Shown here: piece by piece, positions 41,587-50,125 of the stretch
Numbering within the stretch: the stretch's first letter is position 1
Layout of the letters: every line of letters starts with the position of its first letter
Assembly (NCBI RefSeq): GCF_008933955.1
Contig: NZ_WBXO01000008.1
Location: 62,001-126,000, forward strand
Reading direction: 5' to 3'
From: Heliorestis acidaminivorans
GTDB taxonomy: Bacteria > Bacillota > Desulfitobacteriia > Heliobacteriales > Heliobacteriaceae
DNA: 64,000 nt
Position numbers and translations under genes: made by a program
The notes under the pieces: generated by a model
What the model saw: the letters and a program-made list of their open reading frames with translations, nothing else
What the model was told of the DNA's origin: nothing
Database searches by the model: none

Positions 41587-43797
41587 TCAACCTTTTGTTA
41601 CTATTTTATGAATTAACCCTGTGTTTCTTTGACTTATCTTATTATTACGAATTGCTAGATGCAAAGCTTTTTGTGTGCCAACTAGAATGACCATTTTCTT
41701 TGCTCGTGTTACGGCTGTGTAAAGTAAGTTTCGCGCCAACATAACATAGTGTTGCGTTGTTACAGGCATGATGACGGCCTCGTATTCTGAGCCTTGACTT
41801 TTGTGCACCGTTACCGCGTAAGCTAAAGACAGTTGCCCTAATTCGTTTTCTTGATATCGGACAGTCTCGCCGTTAAAGCTAGCTGTTAGACTCATAACTT
41901 CTCTACCTTCATCTTCGTCGTAGAAAGAACCTACATTCTGTACAATTCCAACATCACCGTTAAAGACTTGTTTTCCATAGTTGTTTTTTGTCTGAATGAC
42001 TTTATCACCTATACGAAAGACTTCATTGCCACTCGCTAGTTCATGCATTCCGTATATTTTTGGGTTTACTGTTGACTGAATAAGTCGATTCAAATTCGTT
42101 GTTCCTGCTGGTCCTTTTTTCATTGGACATAAGACCTGTATTTCTTCCATGGTCATGCCTTTTTGTAGCAACCTTCTAACAGAGCGTAAAATGAGATGAG
42201 CAATCTCTTCTGGATCTTCTTTTGCTATGAAGAAAAAGTCATCTTTGTTCACAGCAATGTCTATATTTTTCCCTTGGTTTATCCTGTGAGCATTGATTAC
42301 GATCTGACTTTCTTTTCCCTGCCGAAAAATTTCTATCAAGCGTACTGTTGGTACTCCAGCATTGATTAAATCATTTAATACATTTCCCGGTCCAACCGAT
42401 GGTAACTGATCGATGTCTCCTACAAGCAATATTTTTGTATCGTCGCTTATAGCCTCAAAAACTCGTCTCGCTAGAGAAATATCCAGCATTGAGGATTCAT
42501 CGATCACCAGCAAATCACACGGTAAAGGATTGTTTGTGTCGTATGTTGGCTTGCCGCTTTTGTTGATTTTCAAAAGACTATGAATCGTTCCGGCTTCTCT
42601 TCCTGTCACCTCAGACATTCGCCTTGAAGCTCTTCCTGTAGGAGCTGATAAAACAATTTTTGCATTTGTATTGACCTGTTCAAAAATATCTATGATGGCA
42701 CGAGTGGTTTGAGTTTTTCCTGTACCAGGACCTCCTGTTAGAATCAGCAGGTTCGTTTGAAAGATGGCTTCTACTGCTTCTCTCTGATTTTGTGCCAGTT
42801 TGATTTTGCTTCGTTTTTCGTATAGCTCTATCATCCGGTGAAGGGGAAAATGCCTGTTGGTATGCACAGAGCTTGCGAGGCTTGAAATACGATTGGCAAC
42901 AATGGACTCTGCCCGAAAGAGTCTGCCGGGATATATTTGCTCTCCCATTTGTACCAGTTGAGAATCCAATGTACTTAAATAAGTTAATTCTTTTTCGGCA
43001 CTTTCCCAGGATACATTGCTGTTTTTGTTGAGTAGCTTTAATGCTTCTTCTAAAGTTTCGTCACGAGTCAACCAACAGTGTCCAGTAGACTTAGTTGTTT
43101 CTTCTGTTACATGTAAGATGGCTGCTTGTATTCGTTCTGAAGAATCAGTCGGTAAACCTAAATGGGAGGCTATCTGATCTGCTTTGTGAAAACCAAATAA
43201 GTTTACTTCTGTAAGTCTGTAAGGGTTTGTTTTTACGATATCTACGGTCTTACTTTTGAAGTGCTTATAGGCTCTCTTAGCCATACTAGCACTAAAGCCT
43301 AAGTGTAAAAGATTAAGCAAAAGGTGTTGTTCTTCCATGCGCTCCACAATGGATTGATGAATATGTTGGGCTTGTTCTCGATTAATGCCTTTAATATTGC
43401 CCAATACATCGGGGCCAGTTTGAATTACATCCAATGTACGCTCACCAAATTCACGAACGATCCTGGCTGCTTTTACAGGACCAATGCCTTTTATATGACC
43501 ACTAGCAAGGTACTTCTCAATCTGCTCCATCGTTGAAGGCAATGGCCTTTCCCATTTTGAAACTTTAAGCTGATGTCCGAATTTGGGATGACTCTCCCAC
43601 TCACCCCAAACGGTAAGATCGTCTTCAGGAGCTACGTTGAAAAAATCTCCAACAATCGTAATTGGCTCTTTTGTTTTTTCGGCCATGAAAGACAGTATGT
43701 GAAAGTCATCTTTTTGAAAAATAATTCTTTTTATAATTCCTTTTATAATCGCAGTGGAAACTTGACTTGTTTGTTGTTCTATTTGTTCTGCAAACAA
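41587..43797 (-). CDS. recD2: RecD2-type DNA helicase
   Basis: 736 residues. The N-terminus carries the RecD2 OB-like and helix-hairpin-helix parts (ASGHIKGIGPVKAARIVREF, VLGNIKGINREQAQ). The helicase core has Walker A LTGGPGTGKTQTT, motif II VIDESSMLD, motif IV-like VGDIDQLPSVGPGN and the C-terminal LSLAYAVTVHKSQGSEYEAV with AVTRAKK. RecD2 is a 5'-3' helicase of DNA repair; conjugative elements sometimes carry one. The frame is open to 43851 but no ribosome binding site is there. TTG at 43797 has AGGAG at 8 bases. Confidence 0.9.
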   Translation of the reverse strand: MFAEQIEQQTSQVSTAIIKGIIKRIIFQKDDFHILSFMAEKTKEPITIVGDFFNVAPEDDLTVWGEWESHPKFGHQLKVSKWERPLPSTMEQIEKYLASGHIKGIGPVKAARIVREFGERTLDVIQTGPDVLGNIKGINREQAQHIHQSIVERMEEQHLLLNLLHLGFSASMAKRAYKHFKSKTVDIVKTNPYRLTEVNLFGFHKADQIASHLGLPTDSSERIQAAILHVTEETTKSTGHCWLTRDETLEEALKLLNKNSNVSWESAEKELTYLSTLDSQLVQMGEQIYPGRLFRAESIVANRISSLASSVHTNRHFPLHRMIELYEKRSKIKLAQNQREAVEAIFQTNLLILTGGPGTGKTQTTRAIIDIFEQVNTNAKIVLSAPTGRASRRMSEVTGREAGTIHSLLKINKSGKPTYDTNNPLPCDLLVIDESSMLDISLARRVFEAISDDTKILLVGDIDQLPSVGPGNVLNDLINAGVPTVRLIEIFRQGKESQIVINAHRINQGKNIDIAVNKDDFFFIAKEDPEEIAHLILRSVRRLLQKGMTMEEIQVLCPMKKGPAGTTNLNRLIQSTVNPKIYGMHELASGNEVFRIGDKVIQTKNNYGKQVFNGDVGIVQNVGSFYDEDEGREVMSLTASFNGETVRYQENELGQLSLAYAVTVHKSQGSEYEAVIMPVTTQHYVMLARNLLYTAVTRAKKMVILVGTQKALHLAIRNNKISQRNTGLIHKIVTKG

Positions 43798-43915
43798 TCC
43801 TACCACTCCTAATTCATCTTTTTTCCGGTGAAAAGAATACATATCTTTCAAGTTCGAATATTTTTCGTTTTTGCGAATAATGAAGGCAAATAATTTCTTT
43901 TCACTGGAAAAACAA

Positions 43916-44482
43916 CTACTGCATGCCCATTAATTCTTCATACTGCTTTCTAGTAACAAGAACGCCATATTCCTCTTCCTGCTTCACAATTACTTTTAAA
44001 GGCATCTTTATGTTGTGCTGTTCAATTACATCATTACGTTTTAGTAATAAACATGTTCCCATGTTTATCTGTTGCAAGTCACCTGCATAAATCAGCTCTG
44101 GATTCATATAGATCTCTCTTTGTCGAACAACTTTGCCTAGTCTTTCTTTCTCTTCTTCTGCAGCGGAATCAAGCTTCTCTAGCAGAATACCTTTTTTAAT
44201 CAATTGACTGACTACCCTGGTAACTTGTCTTCTAGACTTTCCGTAAATGTTAGCTATTTTGTTAAGAGATAAGGCCGTGATCATTCCGTAACCGTGGCTG
44301 TACTCTTCGGCGCTAACCAAGAGATTAGAACTTGGGCTCAAATAGGGGCAAAGCTGTATGCAATACCCCCAGTCCTTACTTGAGAGATAATTTGATTCAA
44401 TCAGAAATTTAATATTTGCCGATACTTGTACAATTCCTTGGTTCAAGCCTCCCAGCATTGTTACTGTCTTTGTTATTTTCAT
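43916..44482 (-). CDS. RepL-like winged-helix protein, paralogue 1
   Basis: 188 residues from ATG at 44482 (GGAG at 8 bases). A winged helix is clear in ALSLNKIANIYGKSRRQVTR VVSQL..KGIL, followed by REIYMNPELIYAGDLQQI. The order helix-turn-helix, then xxNPxxxxxG, recalls the RepL family of Firmicute plasmid replication proteins, which resemble MarR regulators. The second paralogue lies ~275 bases upstream, with iteron-like repeats between. It could start replication of an excised circle or act as a regulator. Confidence 0.6.
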   Translation of the reverse strand: MKITKTVTMLGGLNQGIVQVSANIKFLIESNYLSSKDWGYCIQLCPYLSPSSNLLVSAEEYSHGYGMITALSLNKIANIYGKSRRQVTRVVSQLIKKGILLEKLDSAAEEEKERLGKVVRQREIYMNPELIYAGDLQQINMGTCLLLKRNDVIEQHNIKMPLKVIVKQEEEYGVLVTRKQYEELMGMQ

Positions 44483-44608
44483 GTAAAGCTCCATTATGTT
44501 TTTTTGGTTAAAAATGTATTTGGATTTTAATAATAAAGAGTGAGAATAGAGGGGAAGTGACAAAATCGCTCAAACCCTTGATATATAAGGCTTTGCGGCC
44601 CTTTTTAG

Positions 44609-44672
44609 GTGTATCATTTTTGATTCACATGTATCTTATTTTTGATACACATGTTGGACATTTTTGTCCAAC
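44609..44672. repeat. Iteron-like direct and inverted repeats between the two RepL-like genes
   Basis: TTTTTGATTCACATGT (44617-44632) and TTTTTGATACACATGT (44639-44654) are direct repeats with a 22-base period and one mismatch. GTGTATCA (44609-44616) is inverted to TGATTCAC, and an 8-bp hairpin GTTGGACA-TTTT-TGTCCAAC follows (44653-44672). AT-rich sequence lies on both sides. This looks like an iteron origin or an autoregulatory operator. Confidence 0.65.
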
Positions 44673-44758
44673 CCAAAGGACAGATCTGCAGAATTTCTGA
44701 GCTACAAGAAAAAATTTAGGTGTTTTTTGCATCAAACACCCTTTTATTGGATTGTTTT

Positions 44759-45421
44759 TTATAGTTGTACTTTTTTGTACTCTAAGTATTTCTTCCTAGT
44801 AACAAGCCTAGCGTACTTATCATGAGGAGATAGCCATACTTTCCAAGGGAGCTTCATACTCTCTCGCTCAAGTACATCCGCTTCCATTACAAGCTTAGCC
44901 AAAATAGCGTTTATCCTGTTTCTGTCGCCTGCAAAAATGATCTCAGGGTTTAAAAAAAGTGGGCGTTCTCCTACGACACGCCCATGCTTTTCTTTCATAC
45001 TTGAGTTTACATATTCCAAAACGATACCTTTTTTGAGCAAGGCATTTATATTTTTACTAGCTTGAGTTCTTGATATTTTGAAAATTCTGCAAATATCAGA
45101 GATTGTCATATACTTGCCTAAAAGCGAATTCTTATCTTCTTTTTTATATTTAGTCTTATCTATTGGAATCATTAAAGCGTTAGAGTGCATCTCCAGTACA
45201 CTTGAAAGGAAAAAAAGAAATGCTCTCTCTGGAGATGAAAGATAATTATTTATTGACAAATAGTGAACATTTTCTGATATAATTTGACTAAATAAAGCTT
45301 TATTTTTTCTTTTGAAGCGAACCAGGGAAAATCCGTAATCATTAACCCTATCCTCTTCTTTATTTACGTTCTGTATTGCTCTGTTTAGGGTAAAGGACGT
45401 ATTTTTTTTACGAATTATCAT
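44759..45421 (-). CDS. RepL-like winged-helix protein, paralogue 2
   Basis: 220 residues, related to the previous protein throughout: MTISDICRIFKISRTQASKN INALLKKGIV, then RPLFLNPEIIFAGDRNRINA and a shared end (LVTRKKYLEYKK versus LVTRKQYEELMG). The N-terminal ~60 residues are unique. ATG at 45421 follows AAGGGGC. Lower-scoring possibility: paired regulators of conjugation genes rather than replication proteins. Confidence 0.6.
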   Translation of the reverse strand: MIIRKKNTSFTLNRAIQNVNKEEDRVNDYGFSLVRFKRKNKALFSQIISENVHYLSINNYLSSPERAFLFFLSSVLEMHSNALMIPIDKTKYKKEDKNSLLGKYMTISDICRIFKISRTQASKNINALLKKGIVLEYVNSSMKEKHGRVVGERPLFLNPEIIFAGDRNRINAILAKLVMEADVLERESMKLPWKVWLSPHDKYARLVTRKKYLEYKKVQL

Positions 45422-45464
45422 TGTTGTAGCCCCTTAATGTAGTTGGCTATCTCAGGGTAATTAC

Positions 45465-46025
45465 TTAAGCACTCTGCCCCTGCAAGACGATCTTACCGAT
45501 TGCTGTAGGAACTTCCACCCATACTGTTAATGCCAAAACTTCTTTTTGGATTTTGATCACCTGTCCTCTCAATTTTCCTATTCCTGTTTCTTTTTCAGTC
45601 AGAAAAATCCAGTCCCCTATGTGAGGTATGGTATTCCGTTCGACTTTGAACTCATGATGCACTTTTTGTGATAAACACAAGTACAAAGAAACATCCTTTT
45701 CTGGCAAAGGTACAGGGCTGACTCGAATAAAGCCTGGTATTTTTTTTACGTGCTTCAAAAACGAATTAATATTATTAGGGTCAGTCGTAGAAGCTAAAGA
45801 GATCATTATGTACCCTGGCATGATGGGCTCCACCACAACACGGGCGCGCCTACCAGTCTGGAGAGCTTTTTTGCAAATGGAGTTGACGGTCACAATCCCA
45901 AGAGCCTGATTCTCTTTTGCAATTCCTGCAATTAAGGAGGCCACTGCTTTTTCCTGCCCCGTCATCACTCGACAGGCGTACCAGTCTACATTGTTTTCAG
46001 CCCTACTAACAAGATGTAGTTGCAC
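45465..46025 (-). CDS. NusG-family specialised elongation factor (LoaP/RfaH-like)
   Basis: 186 residues. The N-terminal NGN fold is shown by DWYACRVMTGQEKAVASLI and, near 75-90, PIMPGYIMISL; a KOW-type end follows (HIGDWIFLTEKETGIGKLRG QVIKI). It differs from housekeeping NusG. Such paralogues, including LoaP, load RNA polymerase at special leader elements to read through terminators in long operons. GTG start at 46025 after AAAGGAGG. This element has several long operons with strong terminators, and a 26-bp RNA hairpin stands at the head of this gene's own operon. Confidence 0.8.
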   Translation of the reverse strand: MQLHLVSRAENNVDWYACRVMTGQEKAVASLIAGIAKENQALGIVTVNSICKKALQTGRRARVVVEPIMPGYIMISLASTTDPNNINSFLKHVKKIPGFIRVSPVPLPEKDVSLYLCLSQKVHHEFKVERNTIPHIGDWIFLTEKETGIGKLRGQVIKIQKEVLALTVWVEVPTAIGKIVLQGQSA

Positions 46026-46038
46026 CCGATGCCCTCCT

Positions 46039-46629
46039 TTACAAAGTTACGAGAGCTTTTTGGCGGATGGAACTTTTGATATCTCTAACTCTACTTGCTG
46101 ATATCCCCAAGGCTTCAGCTATCTCTCTACTCTTTAAGCCCCTTTTGTCCAGCAAAAATGCTTCTCTTTCCTTTTGCGATAATTTCATATAAAGTAGCGC
46201 ATCATCGTACTCTAAGCCATATTCATCAATAGCTTTCCTAAACTGTCCCACATTCTCTTCTATCTTTTGAATTGCTTCCCAAAATGCTTTTCGAATGTCG
46301 CTTTTACTCATTCCTAAATAACTTTCTGCAGTATCAACATCACCACCACTCAACCTCCAATTAAGTACTTTTCTTTGTCGTGATGAGAGATCTAGCATGT
46401 ATACTTCTTCCGTCATTACATGACGTTTCACACTATCTGCCTGTAATCTCGAATTGCTTAACAGGAAACTAATTTGCCGAATTTGCTGATGGGCTATGTT
46501 GTCTTCGTATTCATCAGTTTCGTACACTTTCATGGCTCGCTCGTTTTCTTTGTGTAACTTAATAGAGCGAAGTCGTGATTCCTCTTTTCTGAGACTCTGG
46601 TACATTTCGAACCATGTTGTGCTGTTCAA
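46039..46629 (-). CDS. Sigma-factor-like DNA-binding protein
   Basis: 196 residues, all helical. Two regions resemble sigma region 4: LDLSSRQRKVLNWRLSGGDV (with YLGMSKSDIRKAFWEA) and, at the end, LSQKEREAFLLDKRGLKSRE IAEALGISASRVRDIKSS. It lacks region 2, so it is not a full sigma factor. TTG start at 46629 after AGGTGG. It leads the operon with the NusG-like gene (13 bases apart). Likely a regulator of element genes; ArpU-type late regulators are an alternative comparison. Confidence 0.6.
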   Translation of the reverse strand: MNSTTWFEMYQSLRKEESRLRSIKLHKENERAMKVYETDEYEDNIAHQQIRQISFLLSNSRLQADSVKRHVMTEEVYMLDLSSRQRKVLNWRLSGGDVDTAESYLGMSKSDIRKAFWEAIQKIEENVGQFRKAIDEYGLEYDDALLYMKLSQKEREAFLLDKRGLKSREIAEALGISASRVRDIKSSIRQKALVTL

Positions 46630-46690
46630 ATAATCACCACCTAAAGTGTTTAAGAGTCCTCGTCACTTCCCACTGCACCTCTGCCCATGC

Positions 46691-46753
46691 TTATCTTATC
46701 CCCGTTAAGAGACAGCTCTTACCATGTGCTGTCTCTTAACGGAGATAAGATAA
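46691..46753 (-). promoter_or_regulatory. 26-bp RNA hairpin at the head of the sigma-like/NusG-like operon
   Basis: Two 26-base arms (46691-46716 and 46728-46753; core CCGTTAAGAGACAGC) are inverted copies with one difference, over an 11-base loop. As minus-strand RNA the difference is a U-G wobble, so the full 26 pairs form; as plus-strand RNA it is a C-A mismatch. No T-run follows. It stands between the XRE gene and the sigma-like gene. It may be a NusG-paralogue loading element, an RNase III site or a DNA site. Confidence 0.7.
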
Positions 46754-46795
46754 CGCAACTATCACCCCTTTCATGCGATTAAAATCCAATCCAAA

Positions 46796-47026
46796 TCAAG
46801 ATTTATTTGTTTCCTCACTTTCAACTGTGTTTTCCCCAAATAATTGCGCCATAGTTACGCCTAAAGCTTCTGCAATTAAAGGAATATGCTCTGCCCTTAA
46901 TCTCCTTGCACCTGTCTCAAGCCGATTATAGGTTGCATGTCGAAGACCCATTTTCTCAGCGATGTCAGCTTGTTTTATCCCTTTGTTTATTCTGATATCT
47001 CGCACTCTACTTGCTATATTCACCAT
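46796..47026 (-). CDS. XRE-family repressor/antirepressor, small
   Basis: 76 residues: a single Cro/CI helix-turn-helix (VRDIRINKGIKQADIAEKMG, LRHATYNRLETGARRL) and an acidic tail. ATG at 47026 follows AGAGGTG. Divergent from a larger CI-like gene with shared operator repeats, as in phage or ICE switches, where this would be the Cro side. Confidence 0.85.
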   Translation of the reverse strand: MVNIASRVRDIRINKGIKQADIAEKMGLRHATYNRLETGARRLRAEHIPLIAEALGVTMAQLFGENTVESEETNKS

Positions 47027-47039
47027 CTTAAACACCTCT

Positions 47040-47150
47040 ATTCCCGTGGTGGTAATTTAATTTTATTTTAAGCTACCACTACGGGAATGTCAATACGGTA
47101 TTCCCTCTTCGGTATCTGCGTGTTTATTCTGATTACCAATATGGTATACT
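47040..47150. promoter_or_regulatory. Operator/promoter region of the divergent XRE switch
   Basis: ATTCCCGTGGTGGTAA (47040-47055) is inverted as CTACCACTACGGGAAT (47073-47088) with 14 of 16 matches. Further half-sites follow: TACGGTATTCCC, TTCGGTATC and ACCAATATGGTAT. An extended -10 element TGGTATACT (47142-47150) points toward the plus-strand CI-like gene and overlaps the last half-site, so that gene would repress itself. Confidence 0.65.
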
Positions 47151-47170
47151 TCTAGAGGGAGGTGACACTT

Positions 47171-47989
47171 TTGATTTCATTTAGTGAAAAATTAATAGAA
47201 ATTAGAGAAAAACATGGATTGCTTCAAAAAGAAGCCGCTTTGAAAATAGGTATTGAACCAAATACTTATAATAGATATGAAAAAGGCACCAGGAATCCTG
47301 ATCCTGCTACCTTGCTAAAGATTGCTAATTTTTATAACGTTTCTATGGACTATCTTTTTGGTCGTTCTACTACAAGCACTATCACTCCCACAGAAACCTA
47401 TGTTTTTACTGAAAAGCCCGATACTACTTACGGTTCAAAAAAACGTTACATCCCAATCTTCAAGACCATTGAGCCTGATATTCCTGTTTTAGAACAAGCA
47501 AACTTGGAAGAAAAATTAGAAATTTCGTCAAGCATCGATGCTGATTTTGCAATTCAAATTACAGGTGATTCAATGAGTTGGGTTGGCATACATGAAGGTG
47601 ATATTGCATTGCTGAAACAGTGTCCCGAACCTACTCATGGTTCTATTGTTGCCGTTATAACTGGGGCTGTAGAAAAAAAAGCTGCTTTAAAGTTTTTTAT
47701 TAATGAAAATGAGCAACCCTATCTTAGAGCTGCTCATCCGAAATACAAAGATGTTCCTCTATGTCCACATTACAAAGTAATCGGACAAGTTGTAATGCTT
47801 CTGAAAAAGCCTCCATCATCAGAAGATTATAATAATCTGCTCGTCACAAAAGAAATATATGATGCGCAGTGGAATGAAGCGATAAAAATAGCCACCCAGC
47901 AAGGACTAGGTGGCAAGGAATTATGTAGATTAGTTGAATTGTTTGCGAATATGACTAAGCAAGTAATTAATAAACCATCTAAATATTAA
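47171..47989 (+). CDS. CI/LexA-like repressor with S24 self-cleavage domain
   Basis: 272 residues. An N-terminal XRE helix-turn-helix (LLQKEAALKIGIEPNTYNRY EKGTRNPD) is followed by a linker and an S24 peptidase domain with QITGDSMSWVGIHEGDIALL (catalytic Ser) and the Lys in KKAALKFF. A C-terminal extension of ~60 residues is unusual. Such repressors keep mobile elements silent and are inactivated by RecA after DNA damage. TTG at 47171 lies 8 bases after AGGGAGG; a GTG nine bases earlier is in that site. It is the only plus-strand gene in the core of the element. Confidence 0.85.
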   Translation: MISFSEKLIEIREKHGLLQKEAALKIGIEPNTYNRYEKGTRNPDPATLLKIANFYNVSMDYLFGRSTTSTITPTETYVFTEKPDTTYGSKKRYIPIFKTIEPDIPVLEQANLEEKLEISSSIDADFAIQITGDSMSWVGIHEGDIALLKQCPEPTHGSIVAVITGAVEKKAALKFFINENEQPYLRAAHPKYKDVPLCPHYKVIGQVVMLLKKPPSSEDYNNLLVTKEIYDAQWNEAIKIATQQGLGGKELCRLVELFANMTKQVINKPSKY

Positions 47990-48024
47990 CGGCTTGTTTT
48001 GTTAATTGGTTTTAAGAAAAAGAT

Positions 48025-49533
48025 TTAATTCACCGTTATTTGGTGTTTCATAGCCTCAAACCGAGCATCACCAATACCGCTAACCCTTTTAATTTGTTCA
48101 ATCGAAGTAAATGCTCCATGCTTCTCTCTATAGTCAATAATATTTTTCGCAATAGCTGGACCTACTCCAGTAATCTTTTGTAACAGCTCATAGTCCGCAG
48201 TATTGATGTTAATTAGTCTTTCCTGTGTAGAAGGAACACTGACACTATCCGTATTAATAATCGGTTGAGCGATAGGTGCTTGGACAGGCAGTACTGGTTG
48301 AGTGATCTGTTTCTCCGTTTTGACGCTATAGGTTTGGCCATTCGTAGCAATTACAACAGTGCCATGTATATCATTTCTGAACACGTTTACTGAAGCGTTG
48401 TACAAGCGATTCAAAACTTCGTTTGTCGGGTGGCCGTAGCTGTTTCCTTCTCCGACTTGAATCACTGCCACTTTTGGTTTAACAGCATCTAAAAAAAGTT
48501 TTGTCGTCGAGGTAGAAGAACCATGATGACCAACCTTTAGCACCGTAGAGTTCAATTGGTTCCCTACGTACTCTAGCATTATTTCTTCTGCTTCTTTCTC
48601 TGCATCTCCAGTGAAAAGGTATGATACTTGTCCATATGTAACCTTCAATACAATAGAGTTATTGTTTGCATCTCCCATTGTAGTGCCTGGGTGAAGTATC
48701 ATTATGTCTAAGTCAGGATCGAGATTGATTTTGTTTCCACGATGAGCAATCTCAAAAGGTATGTTCTTTTCATCAACAGTAATCAAGAAGTTTTCGTAGG
48801 TCTGCGAAGTATGGGGAAACCCACTATCGTAGACTTTTTTCACTTCAAAGTTATCAAATATGGCTTGCATTCCACCGATATGATCAGCATGTGGGTGAGT
48901 AGCAACAATCTTGTCGATTGACGTTATACCAGCTTTCTTCAAGTAGCTAACAACTTTTTGGCCAGCCGTTTGAGTACCAGTATCGATTAGCATGGTAGCT
49001 CCGTTTGGTGAGATGACGAAAATACTATCACCTTGACCAACGTCAATAAAGTGTACTGTCATATCTTTTAGCTTATCTTTTTCACCGGAAGAAGGAGCTT
49101 CAATGAAAACTGCTTTTGATGTAATGATTGCAGCTCGTTTTTGTCCATCCCATCGCACATCGTCACCTAGTGCTTCCCCTATGAATCGCAAAGGAACTAA
49201 AGTTCTCCCATTGATAATTTTTGCAGGTACATCTAACTTTACTGTGTTGCCGTTAACAAATGCCCTATTAGCACCAATTACAAGTTCGATTTGATTGTTT
49301 CCTCGAAATGCAATTACTTTCTGTTCTTCCCCGATCCACTCTAAACTTGCTCCTAACGCTTCAAAAGTAGCTCTTAAGGGTACCAGGGTTCTGTTATCAA
49401 CGATTTGTGGTGGTACATCTCCGAAGTCAACTTGACTATCATTGACTATAACCGAAATACCACTTGCCATCGATGGCGTAGCAAATAGAAAGACGGCCAA
49501 CATCACTACCAGAAACCATCTATAACTTCTCAT
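48025..49533 (-). CDS. Secreted metallo-beta-lactamase-fold protein with stalk and helix-hairpin-helix domains
   Basis: 502 residues from ATG at 49533 (AAAGGAGG). Order: signal peptide (1-23); a Cu-amine-oxidase-N-like stalk (~24-135, two RTLVPLR motifs); a ComEC-type metallo-beta-lactamase domain (~150-400) with MTVHFIDVGQGDSIFVI, ATHPHADHIGG (HxHxDH) and VLKVGHHGSSTST; and a ComEA-like double helix-hairpin-helix (~440-502) with INTADYELLQKITGVGPAIA. It thus unites, outside the cell, a DNA-binding and a hydrolase module known from the competence proteins ComEA and ComEC. Likely an extracellular nuclease or DNA-handling protein. Degraded relatives lie at 53.3 and 55.2-55.5 kb. Confidence 0.85.
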   Translation of the reverse strand: MRSYRWFLVVMLAVFLFATPSMASGISVIVNDSQVDFGDVPPQIVDNRTLVPLRATFEALGASLEWIGEEQKVIAFRGNNQIELVIGANRAFVNGNTVKLDVPAKIINGRTLVPLRFIGEALGDDVRWDGQKRAAIITSKAVFIEAPSSGEKDKLKDMTVHFIDVGQGDSIFVISPNGATMLIDTGTQTAGQKVVSYLKKAGITSIDKIVATHPHADHIGGMQAIFDNFEVKKVYDSGFPHTSQTYENFLITVDEKNIPFEIAHRGNKINLDPDLDIMILHPGTTMGDANNNSIVLKVTYGQVSYLFTGDAEKEAEEIMLEYVGNQLNSTVLKVGHHGSSTSTTKLFLDAVKPKVAVIQVGEGNSYGHPTNEVLNRLYNASVNVFRNDIHGTVVIATNGQTYSVKTEKQITQPVLPVQAPIAQPIINTDSVSVPSTQERLININTADYELLQKITGVGPAIAKNIIDYREKHGAFTSIEQIKRVSGIGDARFEAMKHQITVN

Positions 49534-49702
49534 AAATACTACCTCCTTTGATAAGGTTCGCCTATAGACTACCATTTCTAGATAAAAGCTCTTTTTCCTT
49601 CTTAGGAAGAAACTAGTTATCACTAGCTCGTAGAAAGTAAATTAGCATTTAAATTTGTGTTATGCTTGGTTTGATAGGATTCCGACTAACGTCATTAGAA
49701 AG

Positions 49703-49738
49703 AAAAAAAGCACATGGTTATTAATTATGATGTGCTTT
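49703..49738 (-). terminator. Terminator after the coiled-coil gene
   Basis: On the minus strand AAAGCACAT (49730-49738) pairs with ATGTGCTTT (49707-49715), then TTTTC. Loop 14 bases. Confidence 0.65.
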
Positions 49739-49803
49739 ATCGTACCGCTTTTTCTCAAGTTCATTCTCTGTTTGTTACAGCTTTCCTACAAACAAGAAAG
49801 ATT

Positions 49804-49995
49804 CTACTTCTTATTATTCCAAAAATCAATTTGATCTAAATACCACAGCTGTTTAATTTGCAGTTCTTTCATTTTTCGCTGTATCTTATTTTGCTTATGC
49901 AAAGGAGCATCTTTAAATTCCTGCTGCAACCCATTGATTTCTTTCTCTGTTTCTTGAATCGCCTTTTCTAACTCAGCCTTGTCCAGCTTAGACAT
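49804..49995 (-). CDS. Small coiled-coil protein, cassette copy 1
   Basis: 63 residues, nearly all one coiled coil (KAELEKAIQETEKEINGLQQ), ending in KELQIKQLWYLDQIDFWNN. The end is almost the same in the paralogue at 54145-54330. GAGGAATC lies before the ATG. Function unknown. Each copy follows a zinc-ribbon/DUF3006 pair. Confidence 0.65.
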   Translation of the reverse strand: MSKLDKAELEKAIQETEKEINGLQQEFKDAPLHKQNKIQRKMKELQIKQLWYLDQIDFWNNKK

Positions 49996-50030
49996 ACAAA
50001 GATTCCTCCATCACATTAATAATTCTTAAG

Positions 50031-50056
50031 AAAAATCCTGCCTTATAAAAGGCAGG
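50031..50056 (-). terminator. Terminator after zinc-ribbon gene, copy 1
   Basis: CCTGCCTT (50037-50044) pairs with AAGGCAGG (50049-50056); ATTTTT follows on the minus strand. Confidence 0.7.
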
Positions 50057-50125
50057 TACAGTTACTTCTAGTTTCAAGTATGTATTGAATATGTACGCAA
50101 TGGACTTTTTTAACCATTTTAAGCT

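Noticed and set aside
43820..43912. Long-loop inverted repeat TTTTCCGGTGAAAAG / CTTTTCACTGGAAAA
   Set aside because: The ~65-base loop and lack of a T-run make a terminator unlikely, and I could not tie it to a function, so it is not listed as a feature.
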